This document shows, one piece after another, positions 36,875 to 46,003 of a stretch of DNA of 64,000 bases. The notes below the pieces were generated by a model. It had not been told where the DNA came from, ran no database searches, and saw only the letters and a list, made by a program, of their open reading frames with translations. The DNA is from Paraburkholderia phosphatilytica (GTDB lineage Bacteria > Pseudomonadota > Gammaproteobacteria > Burkholderiales > Burkholderiaceae). The first letter of the stretch is position 1; the number at the start of each line of letters is the position of its first letter. The stretch is taken from positions 1 to 64,000 of the forward strand of contig NZ_QQOA01000006.1 in NCBI RefSeq assembly GCF_003443895.1, read 5' to 3'. A program made the translations under genes and the position numbers.

Positions 36875-37441
36875 TTCGTTTTCCTAATGGTTATATCTGG
36901 AAGTGCGCTTCACAAAACGTGAACGCCCCGACGTTCAAATGGCGGTCTCGGACAATCGCGCCGCCTCGATCGACATGGCGCACACGTTATTCGGCCAGAG
37001 TCGTCGTAACCGTTCGCTAACCCACGCACAACAAAGGCTGTTGTTTAACGATCGAAAAATGTGGTGTACCCAACGAAGCGCAAAATCGGTATCGAATAAT
37101 AGAAATTCCGTAGTGCGAATAAATTCGCACAGCCGAAAATTACCGGCGTCGCGGGCCAGCTGGCTCCCCGGAAAGGCACGCCAGACATAGCGCAAACGTT
37201 TGCGCAATCGCTCGGGCGAAAGAAGCGGATCCAGATGAAATCCTCTCGGTGGCATTGCCCGCTTTGGTCTGTTTAAATGCCGGGCCTCTCTGAATGGCTT
37301 TGCGATGTGACGTGGGAAAACAACGAAACAGGGTTGCTGCTTAAAATCGGCGGAATGTGATCTCGCCCACACTGCGCGCACCGCGCGGATTATCATGGGC
37401 GCCGCGTTCACATCCTGCCATGCGTTCAATCCAGGAACTTC
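36875..37441. other. AT-richer intergenic region upstream of repeat gene and heme oxygenase
   Basis: 567 bases between divergent genes. Two opposed open frames cross it (36903-37190 plus, 36935-37429 minus), but neither shows a Shine-Dalgarno site, a family match or coding-like composition. It contains a 16-bp perfect palindrome at 37190-37205. The lower GC content suggests a regulatory region or old horizontally acquired DNA. Confidence 0.5.
37190..37205. promoter_or_regulatory. 16-bp perfect palindrome GCGCAAACGTTTGCGC
   Basis: The dyad resembles LacI/PurR-family operators (ACGCAAACGTTTGCGT type, with central CG). It lies 237 bases upstream of the heme oxygenase and about 315 bases upstream of the repeat gene. 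No LacI-family gene is in the window, so the binding protein would be encoded elsewhere. Confidence 0.45.
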
Positions 37442-38056
37442 ATGACCCTCATCCCGACGGGAACCGACTCACCCGAGGCCGCTGCCGACGTGCTCGCCGC
37501 GCTGCGCGTCGCCACCGGCAGCCGGCATGCGGTGCTCGATCAATCGATGCCACTGTCCACTGAGACACCGTCGCTCGTCGACTATCGCAACCATCTGCTG
37601 TTGCTGCGCGCGTGGCTCGCGCCGCTCGAAGCGTGGCTAGCACTCTTCGACGATGGTCCTCAGGATGCGTCGGTGCTCGATCGCATCGAGCGCACTTCGC
37701 TGATCGACGCGGATCTCGGCGATTCCGCGATGCCGGCCGTCACGCAGGATGTCGAAACGATCGAATGGCCGCGCGACGAGCGCAGCCGTGCATATCGCTG
37801 GGGTGTCGGTTATGTGATCGAGGGTTCGCAGCTGGGCGGCGCGGTGTTGTACCGGCGTCTTCACGAGCGGCTGGCGCCGCATCCGCTACGCTATCTCGGG
37901 CAGGACGGTATGCCGGTTGGTCCACACTGGCAGCGTTTCATTCGTGCGATGCGCAATGACGTGACGACGGACGCGCAGATCGCGGACGCATGCGCGGGCG
38001 CCGTCGATGCATTCGATACCCTGCTCGCGCTGGTCTCTCGCGAGCCGGCACTCTGA
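37442..38056 (+). CDS. bphO: biliverdin-producing heme oxygenase
   Basis: A 204-residue heme oxygenase of the bacterial BphO/PigA kind. His29 in TGSRHAVLDQ is the expected proximal heme ligand. GYVIEGSQLGGAVLYRR is the distal helix with flexible glycines. It cleaves heme to biliverdin, CO and iron using an electron donor. The bacteriophytochrome gene 3 kb away needs biliverdin as chromophore, so this enzyme very likely supplies it. The gene is not in an operon with the phytochrome; it faces a response-regulator gene across 150 bases. Confidence 0.9.
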   Translation: MTLIPTGTDSPEAAADVLAALRVATGSRHAVLDQSMPLSTETPSLVDYRNHLLLLRAWLAPLEAWLALFDDGPQDASVLDRIERTSLIDADLGDSAMPAVTQDVETIEWPRDERSRAYRWGVGYVIEGSQLGGAVLYRRLHERLAPHPLRYLGQDGMPVGPHWQRFIRAMRNDVTTDAQIADACAGAVDAFDTLLALVSREPAL

Positions 38057-38206
38057 TAACGGTCGCCCCGTTGTCTACTTGCGCGATCCGAAGTAAAGCA
38101 AAGCGAACCGCAACACACACGCATCGTAATCACCACGCCGCGCACGACACCGCGCATCCCCACGGCGCATCCCCACGGCGCCAAATCGAATTCCATCGGG
38201 CATGAA

Positions 38207-38596
38207 TCATGCGCCATGTACCCGCAGCAATGCGCGGATGTGACGCAACATCGCGTCGCGTGCAACGGGTTTGTGCAACACGCGGTCGCATGACGTACCC
38301 GCGGGAATGTCGATGGACGCGGTCCACAGAATCACGGGCACTGCGTTCAGCTGTGGGTCGGCGCGCACGGCGCGGCACACCTGAACGCCGTCCATGCCTG
38401 GCATCATCAGGTCCGTGACGATCAGCGCGGGCCGTATCTGCTGCGCGGTGTCGAGACCTTCCCTGCCGTTCGTTGCCGTCACGACGTGAAATCCCTCGAG
38501 TTCGAGCAGCAACGCCCACGCGATCAACAGATCGGGTTCGTCGTCGATGAGCAGGATGGTCGGCAGACGGCTGCCGGAGACGGACTGGGCATTCAT
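38207..38596 (-). CDS. single-domain response regulator
   Basis: A 129-residue CheY-like receiver with no output domain. The acidic pair is in LLIDDEPDLL, the phospho-acceptor Asp in IVTDLMMPGMDG, the Thr switch in ILWTASIDIP and the Lys in LHKPVA. It is clearly paralogous to the receiver at 45039-45404, sharing the DEPDLL...LLLE...GF/Y-VVTA-NG pattern and the unusual S-IDIP loop. It is divergent from the PAS histidine kinase. It probably acts as a phosphorelay intermediate or protein-interaction switch. The ATG at 38596 lacks a strong Shine-Dalgarno. Confidence 0.88.
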   Translation of the reverse strand: MNAQSVSGSRLPTILLIDDEPDLLIAWALLLELEGFHVVTATNGREGLDTAQQIRPALIVTDLMMPGMDGVQVCRAVRADPQLNAVPVILWTASIDIPAGTSCDRVLHKPVARDAMLRHIRALLRVHGA

Positions 38597-38830
38597 TGCA
38601 GTGTCGGCGGGAGACGCGCGCTCGACGGGGCGACGTTGTAAAAGGGGGCAATCCAGGCAGATGCGGTCGACATATTCGAACACCGCGCAGCACGATTCGT
38701 GCCTCCACGTACCGCCGACAGCACGCAGCACGAGACGCAGCGACCGCCAGCGACCGCCAGCGGGCGCGCTGGCCGTGACGTTGCACGTGCATCCAATGTA
38801 GGTCGGACCTTTTTGGTGAAATGCCTCGCT

Positions 38831-40480
38831 ATGGACGAACTTGCGCGCGATTCAGCCATCGCATCCGGGATCGAGTCGGCCTCGATCTTCGATCTGCTGC
38901 CCGATGCCTGGCTCATCCTGAACGAGCGGGCCGAGGTCGTGATGGCGAACGCTGCGTACCTGCAATCCTTGCAAGCGGTACTCCCCAATATTCAGGGGCG
39001 CTCCGTGTACGAGATCAACCAGGCCGGTTCCGCGGAGCAGCGCGATGCGCGCCGCGTCTGGATCGACGATGCGTTGACGGGGCTCGTCAGCGGCGAAATG
39101 CGCATATCGCCGATTCTTCGCTATGACATGCGTTCGCGAAACCCTGCCGCGAACGGGACATCGGAAATGCGTTTCTGGCAGATCAACACCACGCGCATCG
39201 AGCCGGGCGACGGGCGCGAGCCGCTGATCGCGTTGCGCGTGAACGACGTCACGGATACCGTCGAAGCAGCCGAGCGCAGTCAGCGCGAACGCGCGAAGCT
39301 GCGTTCGCAGGCGCGTTTGCGTCAGGTGCTGATGGAAGAGGCGAATGCGCTGCTGCGCGACAACCAGGAGCAGCTGCGCCTGGCATTAGCGTTCGCGCAG
39401 ATCGGCGCGTGGGAATTCGACGCGTCGACGGGGCGCGTCGACTGCACCGAGCAATGTCGCGCGTGTCTTGGCCTGCCGGTCGCATCGGAACTGTCCCTTG
39501 CGCGTTTTTTCAATGAACTGATCGACGATGCCGACCGCGCGCGCGTTCGCTCGGTCGTCGTGCGCGCGCTCAAACGACGCGAGCACTTCGAGATCGACTT
39601 TCGCGTCGTGTGGCCCGACGGCACGACGCATTGGGCGCTCGTGCGCGGCGTGGGCCGTTATCAGCCGGACGGCGGCGTCAAGTCGGTGCTCGGCTTCACG
39701 CTCGACATCACGCCGCGCAAGGAGGCCGAACTCGAGCAGCGCGCGATCGCGCAATCGGAAAAGCGCGCGCGGGTGGAGAGCGAGCAGATCGCGCGCGCGA
39801 TGGACCACTTCGTCACGGCCGTCAGCCACGAACTGCGCTCGCCGCTCGGTGCGATCCTGTCGTGGTGCACGCTGTTGCAGCGCGCCGGCGACATGTCGCA
39901 TGTCGAACGCGCGAGCGGCGTGATCGAACGCAACGCGCGCCAGCTCGCGCATATGGTCGACGATCTGCTCGACAGCGGCGCGATCGCGACCGGCAAGCTG
40001 TCCGTCGATCGCCGTCCGGTGGATCTCGCCGCGCTCGCCGGCATCGTGGCCGAAGACACGCGGATCGGCGCGCAGGCCAAGGGCGTGCAGCTGATCACGG
40101 ACGATCTTTCGCCATGCGCGGTGCTCGCCGACGAGAGCCGCATGAAGCAGATCGTGTGGAATCTTCTGTCGAATGCGGTGAAGTTCTGCGTGGAAGGCAC
40201 GGTCGAACTGACCGTCGCGCAGCGTGGCGACATGCATGCGGAACTGACGGTGCGTGACACCGGCTGCGGCATCGAGCCGGATGCGCTCGGCAGGATTTTC
40301 GACCGGTTCGAACAGCAGGTGAAAGCGGTCAGCAGTGGCCGCGTTGCGGGGCTAGGCCTCGGCCTGTGGCTCGTCAAGCATCTGGTCGAACTGCACGATG
40401 GGACGATCGTCGCGGAAAGCGCGGGGCGCGGGCAGGGCGCGACGTTCCGCGTGACGTTGCCGCTCTATCGCCGCGCGTGA
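38831..40480 (+). CDS. PAS-domain sensor histidine kinase
   Basis: A 549-residue soluble kinase. Two PAS regions lie at about 20-140 and 175-305 (the second ends LGFTLDITPRKEAELEQ, a PAC motif). HisKA carries VSHELRSPLGAIL with the phospho-accepting His near residue 335. HATPase has N-box WNLLSNAVKF, DTGCGIEPD and GLGLGLWLVKHLV. No transmembrane helix or GAF chromophore site is present. Cytosolic signals through PAS are inferred. Its divergent neighbour is a single-domain receiver, a likely partner. Starts at ATG 38831; a GTG at 38816 is a less likely alternative. Confidence 0.88.
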   Translation: MDELARDSAIASGIESASIFDLLPDAWLILNERAEVVMANAAYLQSLQAVLPNIQGRSVYEINQAGSAEQRDARRVWIDDALTGLVSGEMRISPILRYDMRSRNPAANGTSEMRFWQINTTRIEPGDGREPLIALRVNDVTDTVEAAERSQRERAKLRSQARLRQVLMEEANALLRDNQEQLRLALAFAQIGAWEFDASTGRVDCTEQCRACLGLPVASELSLARFFNELIDDADRARVRSVVVRALKRREHFEIDFRVVWPDGTTHWALVRGVGRYQPDGGVKSVLGFTLDITPRKEAELEQRAIAQSEKRARVESEQIARAMDHFVTAVSHELRSPLGAILSWCTLLQRAGDMSHVERASGVIERNARQLAHMVDDLLDSGAIATGKLSVDRRPVDLAALAGIVAEDTRIGAQAKGVQLITDDLSPCAVLADESRMKQIVWNLLSNAVKFCVEGTVELTVAQRGDMHAELTVRDTGCGIEPDALGRIFDRFEQQVKAVSSGRVAGLGLGLWLVKHLVELHDGTIVAESAGRGQGATFRVTLPLYRRA

Positions 40481-40524
40481 TGTCGAGTCGCACATGCGGC
40501 GCATGGCGATATCGCGTCGCGAGG

Positions 40525-40962
40525 TTACGTTGTATAAGGCGGCGGCTCGTTCAACACCGCCCAGAACATGCCGAGATCGTTGATCGCGGCCATGAAGTCG
40601 TCGAACTCCACCGGTTTCACCACGTACGCGTTCACGCCGAGATCGTAGCTGCGCAGCAAGTCTTTCTCTTCGCGCGACGACGTCAGCATCACAACCGGTA
40701 TTCTTTTCAGCTTGTCGTCGGTGCGTACGGCCTTCAGCACTTCGTGGCCATCGATCTTCGGCAGCTTCTTGTCGAGCAGGATCACCGCCGGATTGTCGTT
40801 CGAGCGTGTCGCGTACTGGCCTTCGCGGCGCAGGAATTCGAGCGCTTCCGCCCCGTCGCGCACCGACACCACCGGGTTGGCGATACGGCTCTTTTCGAGC
40901 GCGATCAACGTGAGTTCGACGTCGTTGGGGTTGTCTTCGACAAGCAGAATCGGTCTTAGCAC
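40525..40962 (-). CDS. Rcp1-like single-domain response regulator
   Basis: A 145-residue receiver. It has the family pattern of phytochrome partners: LLVEDNPNDVELTLIALE, VILLDKKLPKIDGHEVL with the phospho-acceptor Asp, and VMLTSSREEKDLL...GVNAYVVKPVEFDDF. It starts 11 bases after the phytochrome stop on the same strand, so the two form an operon and the phytochrome kinase most likely phosphorylates it. The C-terminal extension (MFWAVLNEPPP) is typical for Rcp1-type receivers and mediates dimerisation in known members. Confidence 0.92.
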   Translation of the reverse strand: MLRPILLVEDNPNDVELTLIALEKSRIANPVVSVRDGAEALEFLRREGQYATRSNDNPAVILLDKKLPKIDGHEVLKAVRTDDKLKRIPVVMLTSSREEKDLLRSYDLGVNAYVVKPVEFDDFMAAINDLGMFWAVLNEPPPYTT

Positions 40963-40973
40963 GCGTGGTTCCT

Positions 40974-43358
40974 TTATCTTGAGTCTTTTGGCACTGGCTT
41001 GAACGGCTGGCCCTGAGACAGCGCGGCAAGGCGCGCCACCGCGTCCGCGGCGGTTTCCTTGTCCTCGACGATCTGCGGATTGAAAACGCGCGGCAATGAA
41101 AAGTAGATCGTCGCGCCGCGATCTGGTTCACCGAACGCCCACGCCTTGCCGCCATGACGCTCGACGACGCGCCGCACCGTGGCGAGCCCGATGCCCGTGC
41201 CTTCGAAGTCCTCGAAACGATGCAGCCGCTGGAAGACGCCGAACAGCTTGTCCACGTAGCGCATGTCGAAACCGGTGCCGTTGTCGCGCACGAACAGCAC
41301 GTCCTGGTCGACGAGTTCGCCCCGGCCGTTCTCGCAGCCGATTTCGATCACCGGATGCTCGCCCACGCCGTTGCGATGGCGCGTGAATTTTACGGCGTTG
41401 CCGATCAGGTTCTGGAACACGACGTTCATCAGCACCGGGTCGGCGACTACCTTGCACAGCGCACCCACCTTCCATTCGATCGTCTGCGAATTCTCGTCCT
41501 TGCGCTCTTCGTCGACGATCGCGTCGACGATGGGACGCAGCTCCAGGGTCTGCGGACGCAATGCGGAGCGCCCCATCTGCGAGAACGCGAGCAGGTCGTC
41601 GACGAGCCGGCCGCCGAAGCGGGCCGAACTCATGATGCGCTCGACGAAATGCTTGCCGCGCTCGGACAGCCGTTTGTCTTCCATCTGGTTCAGCAGATCG
41701 GCAAAGCCGACGATATGCCGCAGCGGCGCGCGCAGATCGTGCGACACGGTGTACGAAAAACCTTCGAGTTCCTGATTCGCGCGGCCGAGCTGCATCGCGA
41801 GTTGCGCGAGTTCTTCCGCGCGACGCAACACGATGCCGAGCATCGCGGTGCGGAATTCGGCCGCGATCTCGAGTTCCGCGGGGCGCCAGGGCCGCGAGCG
41901 CCCACGTGCGACTTCCGTCCACGTGTCGAAGCTTTCGCGCGGCGACAGCGAAGCCGACAGCGATGCGAGCTTCGCGCGCGGGTCGCCCGCCCACTTGACG
42001 GTGCGCACGACTTCCGCGCGGAACCAGATCACGTAGTTGCGAAACAGCTTCGAGATCGACAGCACGAGAATGCCCGCATTGTCGGGATCGACCGGCCGGT
42101 TCCAGGCGGATGCGAGATCGTCGGTGGAAAACACGTCGTCGTTTTTCGCATCGAGCCACGCGACGAGATCGTCCACGGTCGCTTCGGGCGGCGTGCTGCC
42201 GATCAGCACCGTGCGGCCGTCGAACACGATCGCGGCGCCGGTGGCGTCCGTAAGACCGAGCAGTCCCGATGGTTCGTCGGCGAGCGCGCCGATGAAGTTG
42301 TCGGTGTTCGCCATCGAAGCGAGCAGTCTCGACAGACGTTGCCGCAGCGCGAGCCGCAGTTGCGCTTCGGCGTGATCTTCCTTCGCTTCGATCTGCAGCG
42401 ACAGCACCTGCGCGACGTGCTCGCACGCGGTCCGCACTTCGAACGGCGGCACGCGCGGCGTTTCATGGTGGCACGAGATCAAGCCCCACAGCTTGCCCCG
42501 CACGACGATCGACATCGACATGGACGACCACGTCCCCATGTTTTTCATGTACTGGATGTGGACCGGCGACACGCTGCGCAGCGACGCGTGCGTGAGATCG
42601 GTGGGCTTGCCGGAGTGCGGATGCAGTGGCGGCACGAGGCGCGCCGGCGTGTAGTTCGCGTCGGCGATCAGGCGGATGCGGTTGCGCAGATACAGCGCGC
42701 GCGCCTGCTCGGGAATGTCGGATGCGGGGAAGCGCTGGTCGAGATACGAAGGATAGCCGGGTTCGATCGCCTCCGCGAGCACGTGGCCGTTGCCGTCCGC
42801 ATCGAAGTTGTAGACGAGCGTGCGGCCATAGCCCGTGATGCGCTGGATTTCCTGCGCGGCGAGGCGCGCGAGATCGTCGACGCTCTGCACGTTCTGCAGG
42901 CTGTTGATGAAGGTGCGCACGAGCGGGTACATCGACGAGAACACGTCCGTCGTGCCGCGCGCGGGTTCGAGCTCGACGATCGCGATACCGCCGAGCCGGT
43001 GCGCGACGATCGCGAGCGGGGAACGTGGAGCGCTGAATTCACCGCTGTCGTTTTTCAGGGCGCGCGGATCGTCGATCGAACCGACGTAGAGCGGCACGCC
43101 TTCGGTATCGAGCGTATCGAGCGCGCGCGCGATCATCGTCGCGGCGCTGCCGAGCACTGCGGAGAGCGGCGTGCCGAGCAGTTGCTGAGCGGTGGTGCCC
43201 GTCAGGGCTTCGACGTTTTCGCTGGCTTGCAGGATCGCGCCGTCGTGGTCGACGCTGAACAGGAATCCGTGTGGCTGGATGCCGCCGGGAATGTGGATCG
43301 GCTCGCTTGCGCAATCAGGGGCGGGGTCATGAACGCTTGCGCGTGTCGCGATGGTCAT
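40974..43358 (-). CDS. bphP: bacteriophytochrome histidine kinase
   Basis: A 794-residue red/far-red photoreceptor. Cys16 in PDCASEPIHIPGGIQPHG is the biliverdin attachment residue of bacteriophytochromes. PAS (20-130), GAF (140-320) with PASDIP (211-216), and PHY (330-510) with tongue motif PRESF (473-477) follow. HisKA holds VSHDLRAPLRHIVGF with His540. HATPase has DNGTGFDMRYVDKLFGVFQRLH and GTGIGLATV. All chromophore and kinase residues that I can check are present. The ATG at 43358 has GGAG eight bases upstream; the frame is open further. Cotranscribed with the Rcp1-like receiver and divergent from a KaiC-like gene. Confidence 0.95.
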   Translation of the reverse strand: MTIATRASVHDPAPDCASEPIHIPGGIQPHGFLFSVDHDGAILQASENVEALTGTTAQQLLGTPLSAVLGSAATMIARALDTLDTEGVPLYVGSIDDPRALKNDSGEFSAPRSPLAIVAHRLGGIAIVELEPARGTTDVFSSMYPLVRTFINSLQNVQSVDDLARLAAQEIQRITGYGRTLVYNFDADGNGHVLAEAIEPGYPSYLDQRFPASDIPEQARALYLRNRIRLIADANYTPARLVPPLHPHSGKPTDLTHASLRSVSPVHIQYMKNMGTWSSMSMSIVVRGKLWGLISCHHETPRVPPFEVRTACEHVAQVLSLQIEAKEDHAEAQLRLALRQRLSRLLASMANTDNFIGALADEPSGLLGLTDATGAAIVFDGRTVLIGSTPPEATVDDLVAWLDAKNDDVFSTDDLASAWNRPVDPDNAGILVLSISKLFRNYVIWFRAEVVRTVKWAGDPRAKLASLSASLSPRESFDTWTEVARGRSRPWRPAELEIAAEFRTAMLGIVLRRAEELAQLAMQLGRANQELEGFSYTVSHDLRAPLRHIVGFADLLNQMEDKRLSERGKHFVERIMSSARFGGRLVDDLLAFSQMGRSALRPQTLELRPIVDAIVDEERKDENSQTIEWKVGALCKVVADPVLMNVVFQNLIGNAVKFTRHRNGVGEHPVIEIGCENGRGELVDQDVLFVRDNGTGFDMRYVDKLFGVFQRLHRFEDFEGTGIGLATVRRVVERHGGKAWAFGEPDRGATIYFSLPRVFNPQIVEDKETAADAVARLAALSQGQPFKPVPKDSR

Positions 43359-43562
43359 GCGTGCTCCGTGCGGGTCTGGTCGCATTGTCGCATAGCAACA
43401 CGCGCGCCGTCGCGCGGGAAATCGCGGCTTTTCAAGGGTTTTTCGCAGTGGACGCTCGCGCATCGGCACTGCGAAGTAGAATGTCGCAGAGCGCGCGTGC
43501 CCTTTCGGTCGCGTTTCCCGATGCACGCGCGACGCCCTTGAACACCGAACTTCATTTCTACG

Positions 43563-45032
43563 ATGACAAGCGACTCAACTTCGGCAGCGGTGCGCTCCAC
43601 AGTGGAAACGGGCGTGCCGGGTCTCGATGTGATCCTGGGCGGCGGTCTCGTCAGCGGCGGGTTGTACCTGATCGAAGGCATGGCGGGCGCCGGCAAGACG
43701 ATCCTGTCGAGCCAGATCGGCTTTCACCGCGTCAAACAGGGTGACCGGGTGCTGTACATGACCTTGATCGCCGAATCGCACGACAAGCTGCTCGGGCATC
43801 TGAGCGGCCTGCGCTTTTTCGACGAGACCGCGGTCGCGCAACACATGCTGTTCGTGTCCGGCTATCACGAGTTGATGCAGGACGGGCTCGACGGCTTTCT
43901 GCGGCTCATCGCGGCGAGCCTGCATCAGCATCGCCCGAAACTGCTGATCATCGACGGCTTTCGCAGCGCGCGCGAGTTCAGCGAAACGGACCTCGCGCTA
44001 TCGCGTTTCATCCACGAGCTGAACGCGCTCGTTGCCGCGATGAACTGCACGACGCTGCTGCTCGCTCCGTTGTCCGGTAACGAACCGCACCCCGAGCACA
44101 CGCTCGTCGACGGTCTGATCGAACTGAACCGCCACAGCGACGGCATGCGCCGTGCGCGAGAAATCGAAGTGCACAAGATGCGCGCCCGCGACCATCTGCT
44201 CGGCAGGCATTTCTTCCGTATCACCGACAACGGCCACGTGATGTTCCCGCGGCTCGAAGCGAATTCCGCGGTGCGTCCGGGTGTGGCGGACCTGTCGACG
44301 CGGCTCGCGTTCGGCATCCCGAATCTCGACGCGCTGCTCGACGGCGGCGTCGTGAAGGGCTCGACGACCACGCTGATGGGGCCATCCGGTGTCGGCAAGA
44401 CGCTGCTGGGCCTGCAGTTCCTCGCGACCGGTCTGGCGCGTGGCGAAACCTGCATTTACATGGGCTTCCACGAGTCGCCGCAGCGTCTGCTCGCGAAGGC
44501 GGACGCGGTATCGATCCATCTCAGCCAGGCGGCCGAGGAAGGCCGCCTGATCGTGCAATGGCAGCCCGCCATCGAACTCGCGATCGACGAGCTCGCAGCC
44601 ATCGCGATCGACACGGTGAAACGCTCTGGCGCGACACGGCTGGTGCTGGACGGCATCGAAGGCTTCCACGATTCGGCGATGCGTCCCGAACGCTCGCGCC
44701 TCTTCCTCAACGCGTTCACGAACCAGCTGCGCGATGCCGACGTCACGGCGGTGCTGACCGAAGAGCTGCCGCTCAACGCGGACCCCGCGCCATCGCACGG
44801 CGTGCGGATGTCGGCGCTGACCGAGAACCTGATCCTGCTGCGCTACGCGGAAACCGATACGCGGCTGCGGCGCATGATCTCGGTGTTGAAGCAGCGCGAG
44901 AGTGCGCACGACCCGTCCCTGCGCGAACTGCTGATCTCGTCGCAGGGCCTCGACATCTCGGCAAGCTTCGAAGGCGCGGCGGGCCTGCTGTTGGGCCGCA
45001 TGGCACTGTCTTCAACCGGACGACCGGGCTAG
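43563..45032 (+). CDS. KaiC-like double-domain RecA/RadA ATPase
   Basis: A 489-residue protein with two KaiC-type ATPase domains. Walker A motifs are GMAGAGKT (39-46) and GPSGVGKT (273-280); Walker B-like strands are LLIIDGF and RLVLDGI. KaiC has paired catalytic Glu in each half; here only one remains in each (Glu in LIAES and Glu304 in FHES). By my alignment the Ser431/Thr432 phosphosite pair reads Ser417-Ala418. No kaiA or kaiB gene is in the window. It is divergent from bphP by 204 bases and is followed after six bases by a receiver gene. A signalling ATPase role in light response is inferred. Confidence 0.88.
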   Translation: MTSDSTSAAVRSTVETGVPGLDVILGGGLVSGGLYLIEGMAGAGKTILSSQIGFHRVKQGDRVLYMTLIAESHDKLLGHLSGLRFFDETAVAQHMLFVSGYHELMQDGLDGFLRLIAASLHQHRPKLLIIDGFRSAREFSETDLALSRFIHELNALVAAMNCTTLLLAPLSGNEPHPEHTLVDGLIELNRHSDGMRRAREIEVHKMRARDHLLGRHFFRITDNGHVMFPRLEANSAVRPGVADLSTRLAFGIPNLDALLDGGVVKGSTTTLMGPSGVGKTLLGLQFLATGLARGETCIYMGFHESPQRLLAKADAVSIHLSQAAEEGRLIVQWQPAIELAIDELAAIAIDTVKRSGATRLVLDGIEGFHDSAMRPERSRLFLNAFTNQLRDADVTAVLTEELPLNADPAPSHGVRMSALTENLILLRYAETDTRLRRMISVLKQRESAHDPSLRELLISSQGLDISASFEGAAGLLLGRMALSSTGRPG

Positions 45033-45038
45033 CCTTCG

Positions 45039-45404
45039 ATGAAAACCATCCTGGTCGTCGACGACGAGTTCGACCTGCTGACGGTGTGGCAACTGCTGCT
45101 GGAAGCGGTGGGCTATCGCGTCGTCACGGCGCCGAACGGCGCGAGAGCGCTCGAACTCGTGCGCGCGACCCGCCCGGATCTCATACTCACCGACTGCATG
45201 ATGCCGGTGATGTCCGGTCCCGAACTCTGCGAAGCGCTCTACGCAGATCCGGACCTGCGCGAGATCCCGATTATTCTGTGCAGCGCGGCCTCGGACATTC
45301 CAAAGCAGAAGAATCCGCAGATCGCGTATTGCCGCAAGCCGCTGTCGCTCGATTCGCTGACGCCGCTGCTTCGCGAGATGGCGCCGCTCGACAGCGATGC
45401 CTGA
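45039..45404 (+). CDS. single-domain response regulator downstream of KaiC-like gene
   Basis: A 121-residue receiver (VVDDEFDLLTVWQLLLE, phospho-acceptor Asp in LILTDCMMPVMSG, IILCSAASDIP, CRKPLS). It starts six bases after the KaiC-like stop, so cotranscription is nearly certain. It is the paralogue of the receiver at 38207-38596. A functional link with the KaiC-like ATPase is inferred from this pairing: the receiver may gate the ATPase or be controlled by it. No output domain. Confidence 0.9.
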   Translation: MKTILVVDDEFDLLTVWQLLLEAVGYRVVTAPNGARALELVRATRPDLILTDCMMPVMSGPELCEALYADPDLREIPIILCSAASDIPKQKNPQIAYCRKPLSLDSLTPLLREMAPLDSDA

Positions 45405-45681
45405 CCCGCTTTCGGTCAATCCTGCTGGTTGAGCCCGCATCTTTTGCGGCGCGACGAAAAAACTTTCCGATTGCCACGTAAAAGATGCCCGGCTTGTGTC
45501 ATCTTTTCCAACGATGCGCGAGATTACCGGTCGCGATCGTCATCCACGCGTCACGTCGCCCGCTGGGAAATCGCTGATCCGCCGAGCGTTTAGCACGCGC
45601 GCCAGCCGCTGCGACGGAGATGGCCCGTAATTTGCAGTACCACGTCATCATCGTTCGAGATGTTCAGCGGAGGTGTATGTC

Positions 45682-45864
45682 ATGAACAGAGACCAGGTCA
45701 AAGGCATGACCGACAAGGTCAAGGGCAAGGTGAACGAAACCGTGGGCCGCGCGACTGGCGATCGCGTGCAGGAGCTCAAGGGCGGTCTGCAGCAGGCGCG
45801 TGGCGAGATCCGCCAGTCCTGGGGCAACGCGAAGGCGCGCATCCGGCGCCAGTTGGGACGCTGA
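45682..45864 (+). CDS. CsbD-family stress response protein
   Basis: A 60-residue hydrophilic protein. MNRDQVKGMTDKVKGKVNETVGRATGD... is the CsbD/YjbJ signature with alternating Lys/Gly helices; these proteins are abundant under general stress and of unknown biochemical role. A GGAGG at 45669-45673 selects the ATG at 45682 over an in-frame ATG nine bases upstream. It is a monocistronic gene followed by the YSC84 lipoprotein gene after 139 bases. Confidence 0.9.
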   Translation: MNRDQVKGMTDKVKGKVNETVGRATGDRVQELKGGLQQARGEIRQSWGNAKARIRRQLGR

Positions 45865-46003
45865 CGCGTCATTGCCAGCAAGGAGCCGGTGGCCGCTGCA
45901 TCGTTGAACCAGATTCGCAGACTAACGACAACAGCAACGCTCAGGGAAATCGCCGCGCCACGGCTCATTCGATCTACTTATCCAACGAAAAGGACAACAA
46001 ATC

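Noticed and set aside
36935..37429. 164-codon minus-strand frame in the AT-richer gap
   Set aside because: No Shine-Dalgarno, no recognised motif, and an overlapping open frame lies on the other strand. It also spans the perfect palindrome, which fits a regulatory region better.
38152..38183. Short direct repeat GCGCATCCCCACGG near the heme oxygenase stop
   Set aside because: Only two copies in a GC-rich convergent gap; too short to distinguish from chance, and no hairpin with a T tract.
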